Notes under the pieces: model-generated
The model's database searches: none
What the model was told of the DNA's origin: nothing
What the model saw: the letters and a program-made list of their open reading frames with translations, nothing else
Made by a program: the position numbers and the translations under genes
In this document: piece by piece, positions 25,234 to 34,440 of the stretch
How the letters are laid out: every line of letters starts with the position of its first letter
Numbering within the stretch: the stretch's first letter is position 1
Assembly (NCBI GenBank): GCA_034928305.1
Contig: JAYFOZ010000001.1
Span: forward strand, 109,255-173,254
From: Methanomassiliicoccaceae archaeon
GTDB lineage: Archaea; Thermoplasmatota; Thermoplasmata; Methanomassiliicoccales; Methanomethylophilaceae
Direction of reading: 5' to 3'
DNA: 64,000 nucleotides

Positions 25234-26751
25234 ATGGACCCTAAAGTTGCGGAAGGACTCAGCTATAATGAAATAAAGCTGTTGCTGGCACTTGATGCAG
25301 CAGGAGGAAAGGCCTCACCTCAGGACCTGATATCCAAATATGATTTCTCAATCGAAGTGGAGGTAATGGGAGCGGCTTCTTGGCTGGAGACCAAGGGCTT
25401 GGCGAAGATCGCAGAAGAGAGCACAATGTTCTTTTCGATCGGCGACGAATCCGTTGCCAAGCACGGACTTCCCGAGAGAAAGGCTGTTGAAGCGATCGAT
25501 GCCGCAGGCGGCAAGATCGGAATGCCCGAATTAGCAGCGGCCATGCCCGGCGGAGAGGACAAGATAGCAGTCGGATGGCTGAAAAGGAAAGGGCTCGCAG
25601 ACATTGTAAAGGAGGGAGAATCCAAGATCCTGGTACTTACCGACAAAGGCAAGGATTCTCTGGGAAAGAAACTGCCTGTCGAGGAATTTTTGGAGGCTCT
25701 TCTCGAGGGCCCGGTTGCCGAAAAGGATGCGGACAAGGCGATCATAAGCGAGCTCAAGGGACGCGGAGGAATCATCCGCGAGGCGCCCGAGGTATACAGA
25801 GAAATTACGATCACCGAAGAAGGTATGCGGATAGCGAGATCGGGCATCGAGCTCAAGAGGGAGATAACCGACATAACCGACCGTCTGATACAGAGCGGCG
25901 AATGGCAGGGCGCCGAATACCGCAAATACGACGTCCGTACGTTCGCCCCAGCTTCGTACCCGGCCAAAAGGTCCCCGATCACCAGGCTCAGCGACCAAGT
26001 GAGACAGATGTTCCTGGACATGGGGTTCGTGGAGATGTCATCCGATTATGTTCAACCATCCTTCTGGAACATGGATGTACTGTTCACCCCTCAGGACCAC
26101 CCGGCGAGGGACCTCCAGGACACGTTCTACCTGGACTACCCCTCGTCGATATGCGAGGACGACCACGAGCTCGTGGGATGCGTCAAAGAGCTCCACGAGA
26201 ACGGCGGAGGGACCGGCTCCACAGGTTGGGGAGGAAAATGGTCTAAGGAATTCTCGGAATCGGCCATATTGAGGACGCACAGCACCGTGAGCAGCATACG
26301 CTACATCGCCGCCCATCCCGAGGCCCCCTGCAAGGCGTTCTCGATCTCCAGGATATTCAGGAAGGAATCCATAGATGCCACGCATCTCCCCGAATTCACT
26401 CAGATCGAGGGCATAGTCATCGACGAGAACGCGAATTTCGATACGCTGATATCGATTATCCGCGAGTTCTACGCCAGGATGGGGTTCGATAAGATCCGCA
26501 TAAGGCCTGCATATTTCCCGTACACCGAACCGTCGCTGGAACTCGAGGTGTTCTTCAACGGAAAGTGGATGGAGCTGGGAGGCGCAGGGATATTCAGGCC
26601 CGAGGTCGTAGCTCCGTTCGGCGTGAAGCACCCCGTGCTCGCATGGGGGTTCGGATTCGAGAGGCTCGCAATGCTCAAATGGAACATCAAGGACATCCGC
26701 GAGCTCTACATCTCCGATCTGGACACCCTTAAGGGCAGCAAGGTCTTCTGA
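25234..26751 (+). CDS. pheS: Phenylalanyl-tRNA synthetase alpha subunit
   Basis: The 505-residue subunit has three N-terminal winged-helix repeats (about residues 1-210), as in archaeal and eukaryotic forms, and a class II catalytic domain. Motif-like elements include MGFVEMSSDYVQPSFWNMD, the DHPARDLQDTFY segment and the C-terminal GFGFERLAMLKW with the motif 3 arginine. It pairs with PheT, which is not in this window. It follows trpS directly. Confidence 0.95.
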   Translation: MDPKVAEGLSYNEIKLLLALDAAGGKASPQDLISKYDFSIEVEVMGAASWLETKGLAKIAEESTMFFSIGDESVAKHGLPERKAVEAIDAAGGKIGMPELAAAMPGGEDKIAVGWLKRKGLADIVKEGESKILVLTDKGKDSLGKKLPVEEFLEALLEGPVAEKDADKAIISELKGRGGIIREAPEVYREITITEEGMRIARSGIELKREITDITDRLIQSGEWQGAEYRKYDVRTFAPASYPAKRSPITRLSDQVRQMFLDMGFVEMSSDYVQPSFWNMDVLFTPQDHPARDLQDTFYLDYPSSICEDDHELVGCVKELHENGGGTGSTGWGGKWSKEFSESAILRTHSTVSSIRYIAAHPEAPCKAFSISRIFRKESIDATHLPEFTQIEGIVIDENANFDTLISIIREFYARMGFDKIRIRPAYFPYTEPSLELEVFFNGKWMELGGAGIFRPEVVAPFGVKHPVLAWGFGFERLAMLKWNIKDIRELYISDLDTLKGSKVF

Positions 26752-27975
26752 TCAGTCGAAGATTATTCTGCCCCTTTTCGATTTTACAGCTTCCGCCAAA
26801 TTCAGGATACTCTCTTTGCGCTCATCGTTACGACACGAACTGAGCGCTTTGCCAAGATAGCTCAGGCAGTCTTCACTGCTCCCGCGTCCGTATGCTATGC
26901 CGGCCCGAAGCATCATTATCTCGTCCAAACGGGAGACGTCCCCTGTTCCGTTGAACTTCCTTATGGTGTCGATAAGTGCTTTCTCTGCATCTTCGTAGCG
27001 TCCGAGGGTGTACAGAGACCTGCCGACAAGCATCGCCGACCGGGCAGTACCGCTTTTCGCATAGATCCTTTCGGCATCCGCAAGCGACCCTTCAGGGTCC
27101 TGTTCGATGAGTTTTGACTCGGCACGCACGATATCCGCTTCGTCCGAACCCAATTTTTCCAGCTCGGCGGCGGCTCTCTCTGCGAATTTGGCATCCCCGC
27201 ATGCTATCGCGATCTTGGCGCGAACGCTCCATGATGCCAGCGGGTCCTTTGTTGAAGCGTCCAGGCCTTTTACGATATCCAAAAGGTCGTCGTTATGATT
27301 TTCCAGGAACGAGGCGGACTTGTTTACGAGCAACCGGTTCGCCTCTACGGAACGCCCGGCGGCAGAAAGGTGGTAAAGTCTTTCCTGCTCGTCCGGGATA
27401 TTGTCCATCCACCAGTCGGCAGCCGTGCTGTTCCATTTCCGGACCGATTCGGCATCTACCGCATCGAGGTAGCATTTCTTGGTGTCCGGAGATATGTTTA
27501 CAATGCCCTCGTGGGTGGCGGGGACCACGCCCGAATCGGTGGGCGGAAGCAGTTTTTTGTTGACCGATACGCGTATGACGCACGCCAGTCCCAGCGCGTC
27601 CCGGTCGGAAGCGCTAAGCTTATCCCACATGAGGCGCGGGTCGCATTTTCTCATGTCCAGCACGGTCTCGAACGGCACGCCGGCATCTTCGAGTTTCTTC
27701 TTCACGTGTTCCGCTTCGATCCTTCCTTCGGGTTCGAGATAGTATACCTTTCTTCTGATCCCGGAGCCTATCACATGGACCTGGTTCTCCCTTACCTTGC
27801 CGGCCTGCCTGAGCTTTTTCAATTCCAGGGAAGAGTGGGCCCTGGAGATTCCGAGAGCGGCGGCGATGCCGTCCTGGGTAAGGTCGAATGGCAGGTTGTA
27901 CACCTCTTCCTCGTTTGCCATTTTGAATCGGCCGAGGTGAAGGAGTATTCTCTCACGAATTGTTGGGTTCTCCAT
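26752..27975 (-). CDS. Winged-helix protein with TPR-like repeats
   Basis: The 407-residue protein has an N-terminal winged helix (about residues 5-95; ISRAHSSLELKKLRQAGKV is the recognition region). The middle part resembles a short linker, and the C-terminal 200 residues are built of helical pairs rich in Ala/Tyr/Leu of TPR type (GRSLYTLGRYEDAEKALI). A regulator that reads a protein partner or ligand through its TPR part is plausible. Its target is unknown. It is convergent with pheS and divergent from dtdA. Confidence 0.75.
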   Translation of the reverse strand: MENPTIRERILLHLGRFKMANEEEVYNLPFDLTQDGIAAALGISRAHSSLELKKLRQAGKVRENQVHVIGSGIRRKVYYLEPEGRIEAEHVKKKLEDAGVPFETVLDMRKCDPRLMWDKLSASDRDALGLACVIRVSVNKKLLPPTDSGVVPATHEGIVNISPDTKKCYLDAVDAESVRKWNSTAADWWMDNIPDEQERLYHLSAAGRSVEANRLLVNKSASFLENHNDDLLDIVKGLDASTKDPLASWSVRAKIAIACGDAKFAERAAAELEKLGSDEADIVRAESKLIEQDPEGSLADAERIYAKSGTARSAMLVGRSLYTLGRYEDAEKALIDTIRKFNGTGDVSRLDEIMMLRAGIAYGRGSSEDCLSYLGKALSSCRNDERKESILNLAEAVKSKRGRIIFD

Positions 27976-28055
27976 TGTAAACGGCCGTTAATGATGATAT
28001 TCCTTAAAGTCTTTTTAGTGCCAAAGTATATATTTTGTACACATTGGGGCTCACA

Positions 28056-28892
28056 ATGAAGAGGCTCTTGGTCTGCAGCGAACCAGATATCCCCTCGTTA
28101 AACATGAGGGACTGCTTAATGGAGATTCAGGATTGGGACGAAGTCGGTTGCAGTAATGGAGCAAGGATGCTCCGCCATGGGGACACATATATGCTTTCAT
28201 CCCAGCGCTGGCACGTCGATTTTGAGGACGTATTGGATGTTTCGGGCGAATTCGGGGTCGATCCCGAAATGGTCATTTTCATGTCCCGGCACTCGTCAGA
28301 AAGCGGACGCCCCGCATTGACCGTACATCCAATCGGCAACTACCACGGCAATGAGCTCGGAGGAAGACCCCGCAAGCTGGTCAGTTCTTCCCCCGGATAT
28401 ATGACCGATGCCCTTAGACGCATATCGAAGCTGAACGACATGGATGGCACACAAGTGACTTTCGAAGTCACGCATCACGGCCCATGGCTCGATCGACCCG
28501 CGTTCTTCATAGAGGTGGGGAGCGATATCTCACATTGGGAAAACAAACATGCAGCTTACATACTGGCACATGTGCTTGCCACAAACAAGGGCGGCGAAAA
28601 TCCCGCTGTGGTCGGAGTAGGCGGAGGCCATTATGCGCCCAGGTTCACCGAAGCCGCGCTAAGCCTCAAGGCAGATTTCGGACACATGATCCCGAACTAC
28701 CAGATCGATGACAGGGATGACGAGGACATAGCCAGAATTCTGCGCGAAGCGTGTGTGGCCACCGCTACCAAATCGGTTTTCCTTCACAGAAAATCCATGA
28801 AGGGAACCCAGGCGACCAGAATAAAAGACCTGGCGGCCTCGGAAGGGTTGGAGGTCGTAAGCTCATCGGACTTCGAGCCGTTGGATCAGTGA
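28056..28892 (+). CDS. dtdA: D-aminoacyl-tRNA deacylase, archaeal type (DtdA/GEK1)
   Basis: The 278-residue enzyme removes D-amino acids wrongly loaded on tRNA. The family signatures are visible: MSRHSSESGRPALTVHPIGN, FEVTHHGP, FIEVGS and GVGGGHYAPRFTE, with histidines that bind zinc. ATG 28056 gives the usual MKRLLVCSEPD start; the frame is open upstream to 28035. A TATA-like AAGTATATATTTT lies about 26-30 bases before the start. Confidence 0.92.
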   Translation: MKRLLVCSEPDIPSLNMRDCLMEIQDWDEVGCSNGARMLRHGDTYMLSSQRWHVDFEDVLDVSGEFGVDPEMVIFMSRHSSESGRPALTVHPIGNYHGNELGGRPRKLVSSSPGYMTDALRRISKLNDMDGTQVTFEVTHHGPWLDRPAFFIEVGSDISHWENKHAAYILAHVLATNKGGENPAVVGVGGGHYAPRFTEAALSLKADFGHMIPNYQIDDRDDEDIARILREACVATATKSVFLHRKSMKGTQATRIKDLAASEGLEVVSSSDFEPLDQ

Positions 28893-29602
28893 GATCTGAC
28901 GACCGTACCCTTGATCTCACGGCCCAGTATTGCAGACCTGAGGTCCTTCAGATCCCTTCCGTGCACCATGAAGATGTCGATCTTATGTTCCTTGGCGATC
29001 TCCACTCCCAGAGGATCGAATATGCCGGATTTGGAAGCCCCATGCTCCCCGTAAACTAGTTCTTCGAGCCTGCAGATATCTATCTCGGAATATCTTTCGG
29101 CCCCCGGGACGGTTTTAGGATCATTCGAGTACACAGCATCCACCGATGTGGCGTTCACTATCCTGTCCGCTCTCAGTTCTCGTGCCAGCATCGAGGCGAC
29201 CCCATCGGTCGTGTGACCCGGCTCGGTACCGCCCATGACAACGATCTTTCCCTTCTCGCATCGCGATGCGGCTTCTTCCACTGTCTCAGGGATGTCGGGA
29301 TAGTTCCCGTATCCAAGCGCAAGGTCCAACAGTCCTGCGTTCATCCTTGTGGCACTTATGCCGAACATGTCCTGCTGGTGCATCGAACCGCCGACCTCGG
29401 ACCCCGTCATGGCATAATATCTTGCGGTCTTTCCCCCTCCGCACACTACGGAGATATGTACTTCCGACGATAATTCTTTTAAAAGCGCGGCCAGCTCGGC
29501 GATGTATTTGCCATCGTTCTTTCCCGGTATAAGAATCGAACCGCCTATTGAAACAACCACTTTCTCCGTTATATCACCAATACTTATATTACGGAGGCTC
29601 AC
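28886..29602 (-). CDS. pyrH: UMP kinase, archaeal type
   Basis: The 238-residue amino-acid-kinase-fold protein phosphorylates UMP. It has KVVVSIGGSIL at the N terminus, VVCGGGKTARYY, GTEPGHTTDGVAS and NATSVDAVYSNDP, the usual archaeal UMP kinase motifs. Its 3' end overlaps the end of the convergent dtdA by seven bases. It is divergent from prf1 with an AT-rich promoter region between. The first residues before EKVVVSIGG may be a few too many. Confidence 0.93.
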   Translation of the reverse strand: MSLRNISIGDITEKVVVSIGGSILIPGKNDGKYIAELAALLKELSSEVHISVVCGGGKTARYYAMTGSEVGGSMHQQDMFGISATRMNAGLLDLALGYGNYPDIPETVEEAASRCEKGKIVVMGGTEPGHTTDGVASMLARELRADRIVNATSVDAVYSNDPKTVPGAERYSEIDICRLEELVYGEHGASKSGIFDPLGVEIAKEHKIDIFMVHGRDLKDLRSAILGREIKGTVVRSH

Positions 29603-29629
29603 CTGACATAAAAATATTAGGTGCGTACA

Positions 29630-30862
29630 ATGGGTGATTCGAGTACGTTGGACAGAGCTAGGTACGATTTTAAGAAGGCAATGCAGGAAATAATGCAGTA
29701 TCGAGGCCGAGGAACAGAGCTTATCTCAGTGTACGTACCGGAGTCCAAACAGATATCGGATGTAATGGCTTACCTCAGAGAGGAACAGTCCCAGGCTTCG
29801 AACATAAAATCGAAGACCACCATGAAGAACGTAACAAGCGCGATCGATTCTATCGCTTCGCGTCTGAAAACCTACAAATCGCCCCCGCCCAACGGCCTCG
29901 TGATATTCTGCGGAGAAGTCCCCAGAGCGGGAGACCAGACCAAGATGGTCCAGTACACTGTGGTGCCGCCCGAGCCCATCACGTCCTTCCTTTACAGGTG
30001 CGACTCTTCGTTCTACACCGAGACCCTGGAGGCCATGCTCATAGACAATACGTCCTACGGGCTGATAACCATAGACCGAAGAGAGGCCACGATAGGCATA
30101 GTCAGCGGTTCCAGGATATCGATACTGAAGCATTTCGATTCCCTTGTTCCCAGCAAACACCATCAGGGCGGACAGTCGTCCGTCCGTTTCGAGCGTCTAA
30201 TCGAGATCGCCGCCCACGAGTTCTACAAAAAGGTCGCGGACTACTGTACCGAGGCGTTCCTCGACAAGCCGGAACTCAAGGGAATAATAGTGGGAGGTCC
30301 CGGGGCCACCAAGGATTTCTTCGTCAAAGAGGAATATCTGCAGCATGAACTAAGGAAAAAAATCGTCTCCCCTCTGTTCGACACCGGAAACACGGACGAG
30401 TCGGGCATCAGGGAACTGGTCGAAATAGCCAAGGACACGATGGAAGGGATCAAGCTCACCGAAGAGAAAAAGTATGTCCAGAGGTTGCTGGACGAGATCA
30501 GGAAGCCCGATGGCGGCCTTTCAGCATACGGATACCAGGACGTCAGGGCGGCCACGGAGGCGGGCGCCGTGGACACGTTGCTGATATCAGAGGCGCTGAA
30601 CAAGAGGCACATAACTCTAGAATGCCAGTTGGGGCATGTGACCAAAGAGGTCGTCGACAATTCCGAGGGCAGGCACCTGTGCAAGGAATGCGGTCAGTCC
30701 GCACAGGTCACCGAAGATAACGATCTCGTGGACGAGTTCTTCGAAATAGCGGAAGGCTTCGGAACGAGCCTTCAGATAATTTCTCCCGAATCGGAGGAGG
30801 GCGACATGCTCGTCAAGGCGTTCGGAGGAATAGCGGCGATCCTCAGATACAGACTATCATAA
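29630..30862 (+). CDS. prf1: Peptide chain release factor aRF1
   Basis: aRF1 reads all three stop codons and releases the finished chain. The 410-residue protein has the N-domain codon-reading motif as QASNIKS rather than the canonical TASNIKS, the YRCDSSF (YxCxxxF) motif and an intact HHQGGQSS catalytic loop. The C-terminal domain carries a CQLGH/CKECG zinc-like motif. An in-frame GTG at 29621 is an alternative start. Its behaviour at UAG matters if the host reads UAG as pyrrolysine. Confidence 0.95.
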   Translation: MGDSSTLDRARYDFKKAMQEIMQYRGRGTELISVYVPESKQISDVMAYLREEQSQASNIKSKTTMKNVTSAIDSIASRLKTYKSPPPNGLVIFCGEVPRAGDQTKMVQYTVVPPEPITSFLYRCDSSFYTETLEAMLIDNTSYGLITIDRREATIGIVSGSRISILKHFDSLVPSKHHQGGQSSVRFERLIEIAAHEFYKKVADYCTEAFLDKPELKGIIVGGPGATKDFFVKEEYLQHELRKKIVSPLFDTGNTDESGIRELVEIAKDTMEGIKLTEEKKYVQRLLDEIRKPDGGLSAYGYQDVRAATEAGAVDTLLISEALNKRHITLECQLGHVTKEVVDNSEGRHLCKECGQSAQVTEDNDLVDEFFEIAEGFGTSLQIISPESEEGDMLVKAFGGIAAILRYRLS

Positions 30863-30874
30863 AGGTGTGGGAAA

Positions 30875-32593
30875 ATGAGCATAGCAGACGATTTCAGGAA
30901 CGAGGTTAACAATGCGGTGAAAAAGGCCCTGGCCGAGTCCGGTTCAGAAGCCGAGTTCATAATCGAGGTGCCGTCGATCGGAGACTCCGACCTGGCGGTA
31001 CCATGCTTCACCATGGCCAAGAGCATGAAGAGGTCCCCCAAGGACATAGCAGAAAAACTGGCGGGCCTAATAGAGCCGTCCGGGACCATCAAGGCGGTCT
31101 CTGCAATCAACGGATATGTCAACTTCATTGTCGATCAAAACGTCCTCGTCACAGAAACCTTGAACGAGATACTTTCGAAAGGCGACAATTACGGAAGCCG
31201 CCCGCCGACAGGGGTGAGGGTGAACGTAGAGCACACGTCAACGAACCCCACAGGACCCATCCACGTCGGGCGTGCCAGGAACCCCATAATAGGCGATACG
31301 TTGGCCAGATGCCTCAAGATGTGCGGCAACGAGGTCACAACCGAATACTACGTGAACGACGTGGGAAAGCAGGTCGTTATCCTGACATGGGGCGTAGAGA
31401 ATATTCCGAAAGGTTCCGTCGAGGAAGAGGAAAGGGACAAGACCGACCACAAGCTTGTCGCATATTACCGCAAAGCGAACAAGCTTATGGAGGAAGACCC
31501 CGCCGTCGCCGAACAGATATCGGAAATGCTCAGGAAGTTCGAGGCGGGCGACCAGGAGGTGATCGGGTCCGTAAGGCACACCGCAAAAATAATGCTGGAA
31601 GGCCTGAACCAATCTCTGGCAGGCATAAATGTCGCCCTAGACAGATATACGTGGGAATCCGACTTCATAGCCAACGGTTCTGCGGCCGGCGTAGTCTCCA
31701 GACTGAAGAGGACAGACTATGCCGGGCAGACCGAAGACGGCTCCTGGTATGTCGACCTGGCCGAATTCGGCATAAACGGCAAGAACACGAAGTTCACATT
31801 CACAAGATCCGACGGCACCACTCTGTACACGACGAGGGATATAGCGTACCACATGAGTAAATTCTCCAGGTCCGATCGTGTTATCGACGTCCTCGGGGAA
31901 GACCAGAAGCTGGGTTCCCAGCAGCTGACATACGCGCTCAGGATACTGGGATGTGTCATGGAGCCCGAACCCATGTTCTACGCTTTCGTCTCTCTTCCCG
32001 AGGGCAAGATGTCCACCAGGAAAGGTGTCGTCGTCTATCTGGACGACCTTATCGATGAGGCCGTCGATCGTGCATACCAAGAGATCAAGAGCAGACGCGA
32101 CGACATGGATGAAGAGAAGATGCGCGAAATCGCACGTGTCATCGGCGTCGGGGCCATAAGATATAACGTTGTCCGGGTGCAGCCCGAGAAGCAGTTCGTC
32201 TTCACGTGGAACGAGGCGCTGAATTTTGACGGAAACAGCGGACCATACCTTCAATACGTACATGCGAGAGCGTGCAGCATGCTCCGCAAGGCAGGAGACT
32301 TCGAACGCGATATCGACGCTTCGAAACTTACGGACGAGTATGAGATCAAACTTGTCAAGGTCCTTTCGAAGTTCAGTTCGATCATCGAGGAGGCAGGCAA
32401 TCAGAAACGGATTCATGTGCTCCCGGCATATGGACACGAGGTCGCCTCGGCCTTCAATCAGTTCTATGCAGCGGTACCGGTTCTGTCGTCGGGCGAATGC
32501 GCGAATGCAAGGATCACTCTTGTGGAATGCTCGAAGATAGTACTTAGAAACGTCCTGGATTGTCTCGGGATGGGCGCACCGGAGGAGATGTGA
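30875..32593 (+). CDS. argS: Arginyl-tRNA synthetase
   Basis: The 572-residue class I enzyme has the N-terminal Add-1-like domain, the HIGH-like NPTGPIHVGRARNP, the arginine-site region TTEYYVNDVGKQV and the KMSK-like GKMSTRKGVVVYLDDL. The C-terminal helical anticodon-binding domain is complete. It follows prf1 by 12 bases and its stop shares a base with the next start, so prf1-argS-acetyltransferase look like one operon. Confidence 0.96.
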   Translation: MSIADDFRNEVNNAVKKALAESGSEAEFIIEVPSIGDSDLAVPCFTMAKSMKRSPKDIAEKLAGLIEPSGTIKAVSAINGYVNFIVDQNVLVTETLNEILSKGDNYGSRPPTGVRVNVEHTSTNPTGPIHVGRARNPIIGDTLARCLKMCGNEVTTEYYVNDVGKQVVILTWGVENIPKGSVEEEERDKTDHKLVAYYRKANKLMEEDPAVAEQISEMLRKFEAGDQEVIGSVRHTAKIMLEGLNQSLAGINVALDRYTWESDFIANGSAAGVVSRLKRTDYAGQTEDGSWYVDLAEFGINGKNTKFTFTRSDGTTLYTTRDIAYHMSKFSRSDRVIDVLGEDQKLGSQQLTYALRILGCVMEPEPMFYAFVSLPEGKMSTRKGVVVYLDDLIDEAVDRAYQEIKSRRDDMDEEKMREIARVIGVGAIRYNVVRVQPEKQFVFTWNEALNFDGNSGPYLQYVHARACSMLRKAGDFERDIDASKLTDEYEIKLVKVLSKFSSIIEEAGNQKRIHVLPAYGHEVASAFNQFYAAVPVLSSGECANARITLVECSKIVLRNVLDCLGMGAPEEM

Positions 32594-33090
32594 TGGAGAT
32601 AAGAAAGTTGAAGTTGAAGGACCTGGAAGGGGTCCGCAAGCTGGAGATCTCCTGCATCAGGGAGTACTTCAAGGATACTATCGAGAACAAATGGGAAGAC
32701 CTCCCGGAAGAGTGGAAGGAGAATCTCGGAGCCAGCAGCAGGAAGCACTTCAGAGCGTATCTGGAAAGCGGGCTGAGCTTCGTCGCCGTGGAGGATGACG
32801 AGGTCATCGGATTTCTCTTTGCGCAGATGCTGCACCACATAGCGGACGCAGAAAATCTCGTATGGATCGAGAATATGGGCGTTCATCCGTATTTCAGGCG
32901 CAACGAGATAGCGTACAGGATGCTGATAGCATGTCTGAAGGAAGGCATCGTCCAGGGCGCGGAGATAGCGCACAGCACAATCCAGTCGGAAAATGCCCCG
33001 TCGATACTTCTGCACAAGAAAGCAGGATTCTTCATGGATCCCCGCCAGGTCGCTTTGATAGATCTTAAGGACCCCAAGCTCAGACTTTGA
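32593..33090 (+). CDS. GNAT-family N-acetyltransferase
   Basis: The 165-residue protein has GNAT strands and the acetyl-CoA loop region IENMGVHPYFRRNEIAYRMLI, followed by the FMDPRQVALIDL C-terminal strand. The R-x2-x-G/A loop is RRNEIA, more divergent than usual. Its acceptor is unknown. ATG 32593 overlaps the argS stop (TGATGG), and an in-frame codon at 32560 lies inside argS. It is convergent with the lipoate ligase-like gene. Confidence 0.82.
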   Translation: MEIRKLKLKDLEGVRKLEISCIREYFKDTIENKWEDLPEEWKENLGASSRKHFRAYLESGLSFVAVEDDEVIGFLFAQMLHHIADAENLVWIENMGVHPYFRRNEIAYRMLIACLKEGIVQGAEIAHSTIQSENAPSILLHKKAGFFMDPRQVALIDLKDPKLRL

Positions 33091-33778
33091 ATCCGAAGGC
33101 GTTATCGGCGATGAATCTGCGTTCTTCGTCTGTAAGCTGTCCTTCGATCAGGTCCAGGCCGAGTCTATCGCGGAAAGCCGTCCTCAGAGCACCGGTCACG
33201 GTCTTTCTGGGCACAGGGCGGCCCAAACGCTCGGAGATAGATACGGTTCCGGAATAGTTCCGTTCCTTCTGAGGCCTCAGTACTTTGTCGATCAGAGGTT
33301 CCGGCTCTACGATGACGGTGCCGTGCTGTATAAGAAATCCTCTTGCACGGTACTGCGCCCCTCCGGAGATCTTCATCCCTCCTGAGAGGACGTCGTTCGG
33401 TTCCTTATATTCTGCATCCAGTCCCATAGAGCGCAACGCCGACGCCACGCATCCGCATATCTCGGAATAGGAGTCTTTCTTACTTCGGAAACAATCCTCC
33501 ATGGTTATCGAGTATATGATCTGCGAAGGGCCGGTAAGTATCGTGCTTCCGCCGCTGATCCTTCTTACGGCGCGAATGCCCAAGCGTTCCAACTCGTCAA
33601 GTCTGACGTCTTTATCGAGGTCCCTGAATCTTCCCAGAGATACAGTCGTTCCGTTGCGGGAGTAAATGTGCAACGTGGACGGGGAACGTCCCTCCGAAAC
33701 CTCTCTGAACACTACCGCGTCGGCGGCAGCGCCGTATTCGGGAGGGACCGTTCCGAGATCTATAAACCTCGAGCTCAT
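33080..33778 (-). CDS. Lipoate-protein ligase A-like protein, catalytic domain only
   Basis: The 232-residue protein has the biotin/lipoate ligase fold. Its RRISGGSTILTGPSQIIYSI resembles the lipoyl-binding RRxSGGGAVYHDxGNxxYS loop but with STILTGP changed from the consensus. The catalytic lysine lies in GGMKISGGAQ, followed by LIQHGTVIV. There is no C-terminal accessory domain, as in archaeal two-part LplA systems. The acceptor protein is not in the window. Its start overlaps the stop of the surface protein gene by four bases. Confidence 0.78.
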   Translation of the reverse strand: MSSRFIDLGTVPPEYGAAADAVVFREVSEGRSPSTLHIYSRNGTTVSLGRFRDLDKDVRLDELERLGIRAVRRISGGSTILTGPSQIIYSITMEDCFRSKKDSYSEICGCVASALRSMGLDAEYKEPNDVLSGGMKISGGAQYRARGFLIQHGTVIVEPEPLIDKVLRPQKERNYSGTVSISERLGRPVPRKTVTGALRTAFRDRLGLDLIEGQLTDEERRFIADNAFGFKV

Positions 33779-34431
33779 TGCTTGCGCTTGCTCTGGTACT
33801 GCTTCTTCTCGGTGGTCGGGACCTTGGCCGCAACGGTCTTCTGAGACGCCTTGCCTCTTTTCTGCTCATCAAGCTCCGTGAAAGTTATGGACTTCTCGAC
33901 CTTGGGTGCGTTGCGGTACTTCAGGAAGACTGCCAGGGCGATAAGCGCGACAATGGCGATTATCGCAATGTACGTCGTCCAGCCGGACCATATCGATTCA
34001 TCGACGTTGATCGTGAAGTTTGCATAGTTCAGCTCGTTGTCGCTGCTGTCCGTGAGGAACTCCGCATCGTCGGATTCGCCCCAAACCGTTAGGTTCTTGG
34101 TGCCTGGGGAATCGATGGTGAAATTGAGCGTGACCTTAGTAGAGCTCCCCGCATCGACCGTTATGATCTTTTGGGCAAGCTTGGATGTGCCGTTTTCGTA
34201 TGTGATATAGACCAATACGGTCGCTTGTGCGGCAGTGTTGTTCTTTATTGTGACATCGACATATCCTGCCGTCCTGGTGTCAAATCCTCCCGCAGAGATG
34301 CTGGGGGTATCGATCATGAGGCAGTTGCCTATAGGGGCGGCGTCGACATCCTCTGATTCATATAGGGACAGGACCGGCACGGCGATCAGTGCTACCAAAA
34401 CGATAGCCAGTATGGTCTTTTTGCTGTTCAT
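33775..34431 (-). CDS. Membrane-anchored extracellular protein with Ig/CARDB-like domain
   Basis: The 218-residue protein has a signal peptide (TILAIVLVALIAVPVLSL, about residues 5-22) and an extracellular beta-rich domain with many Asn-x-Ser/Thr sites (NNT, NGT, NFT, NLT), which may be glycosylated. A C-terminal membrane segment lies at about residues 155-175 (YIAIIAIVALIALAVFL), with a Lys-rich cytosolic tail. The fold resembles CARDB-type adhesion or scaffold domains. The function is unknown. It lies nine bases after purP on the minus strand. Confidence 0.75.
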   Translation of the reverse strand: MNSKKTILAIVLVALIAVPVLSLYESEDVDAAPIGNCLMIDTPSISAGGFDTRTAGYVDVTIKNNTAAQATVLVYITYENGTSKLAQKIITVDAGSSTKVTLNFTIDSPGTKNLTVWGESDDAEFLTDSSDNELNYANFTINVDESIWSGWTTYIAIIAIVALIALAVFLKYRNAPKVEKSITFTELDEQKRGKASQKTVAAKVPTTEKKQYQSKRKQ

Positions 34432-34440
34432 TTGAAAGCC

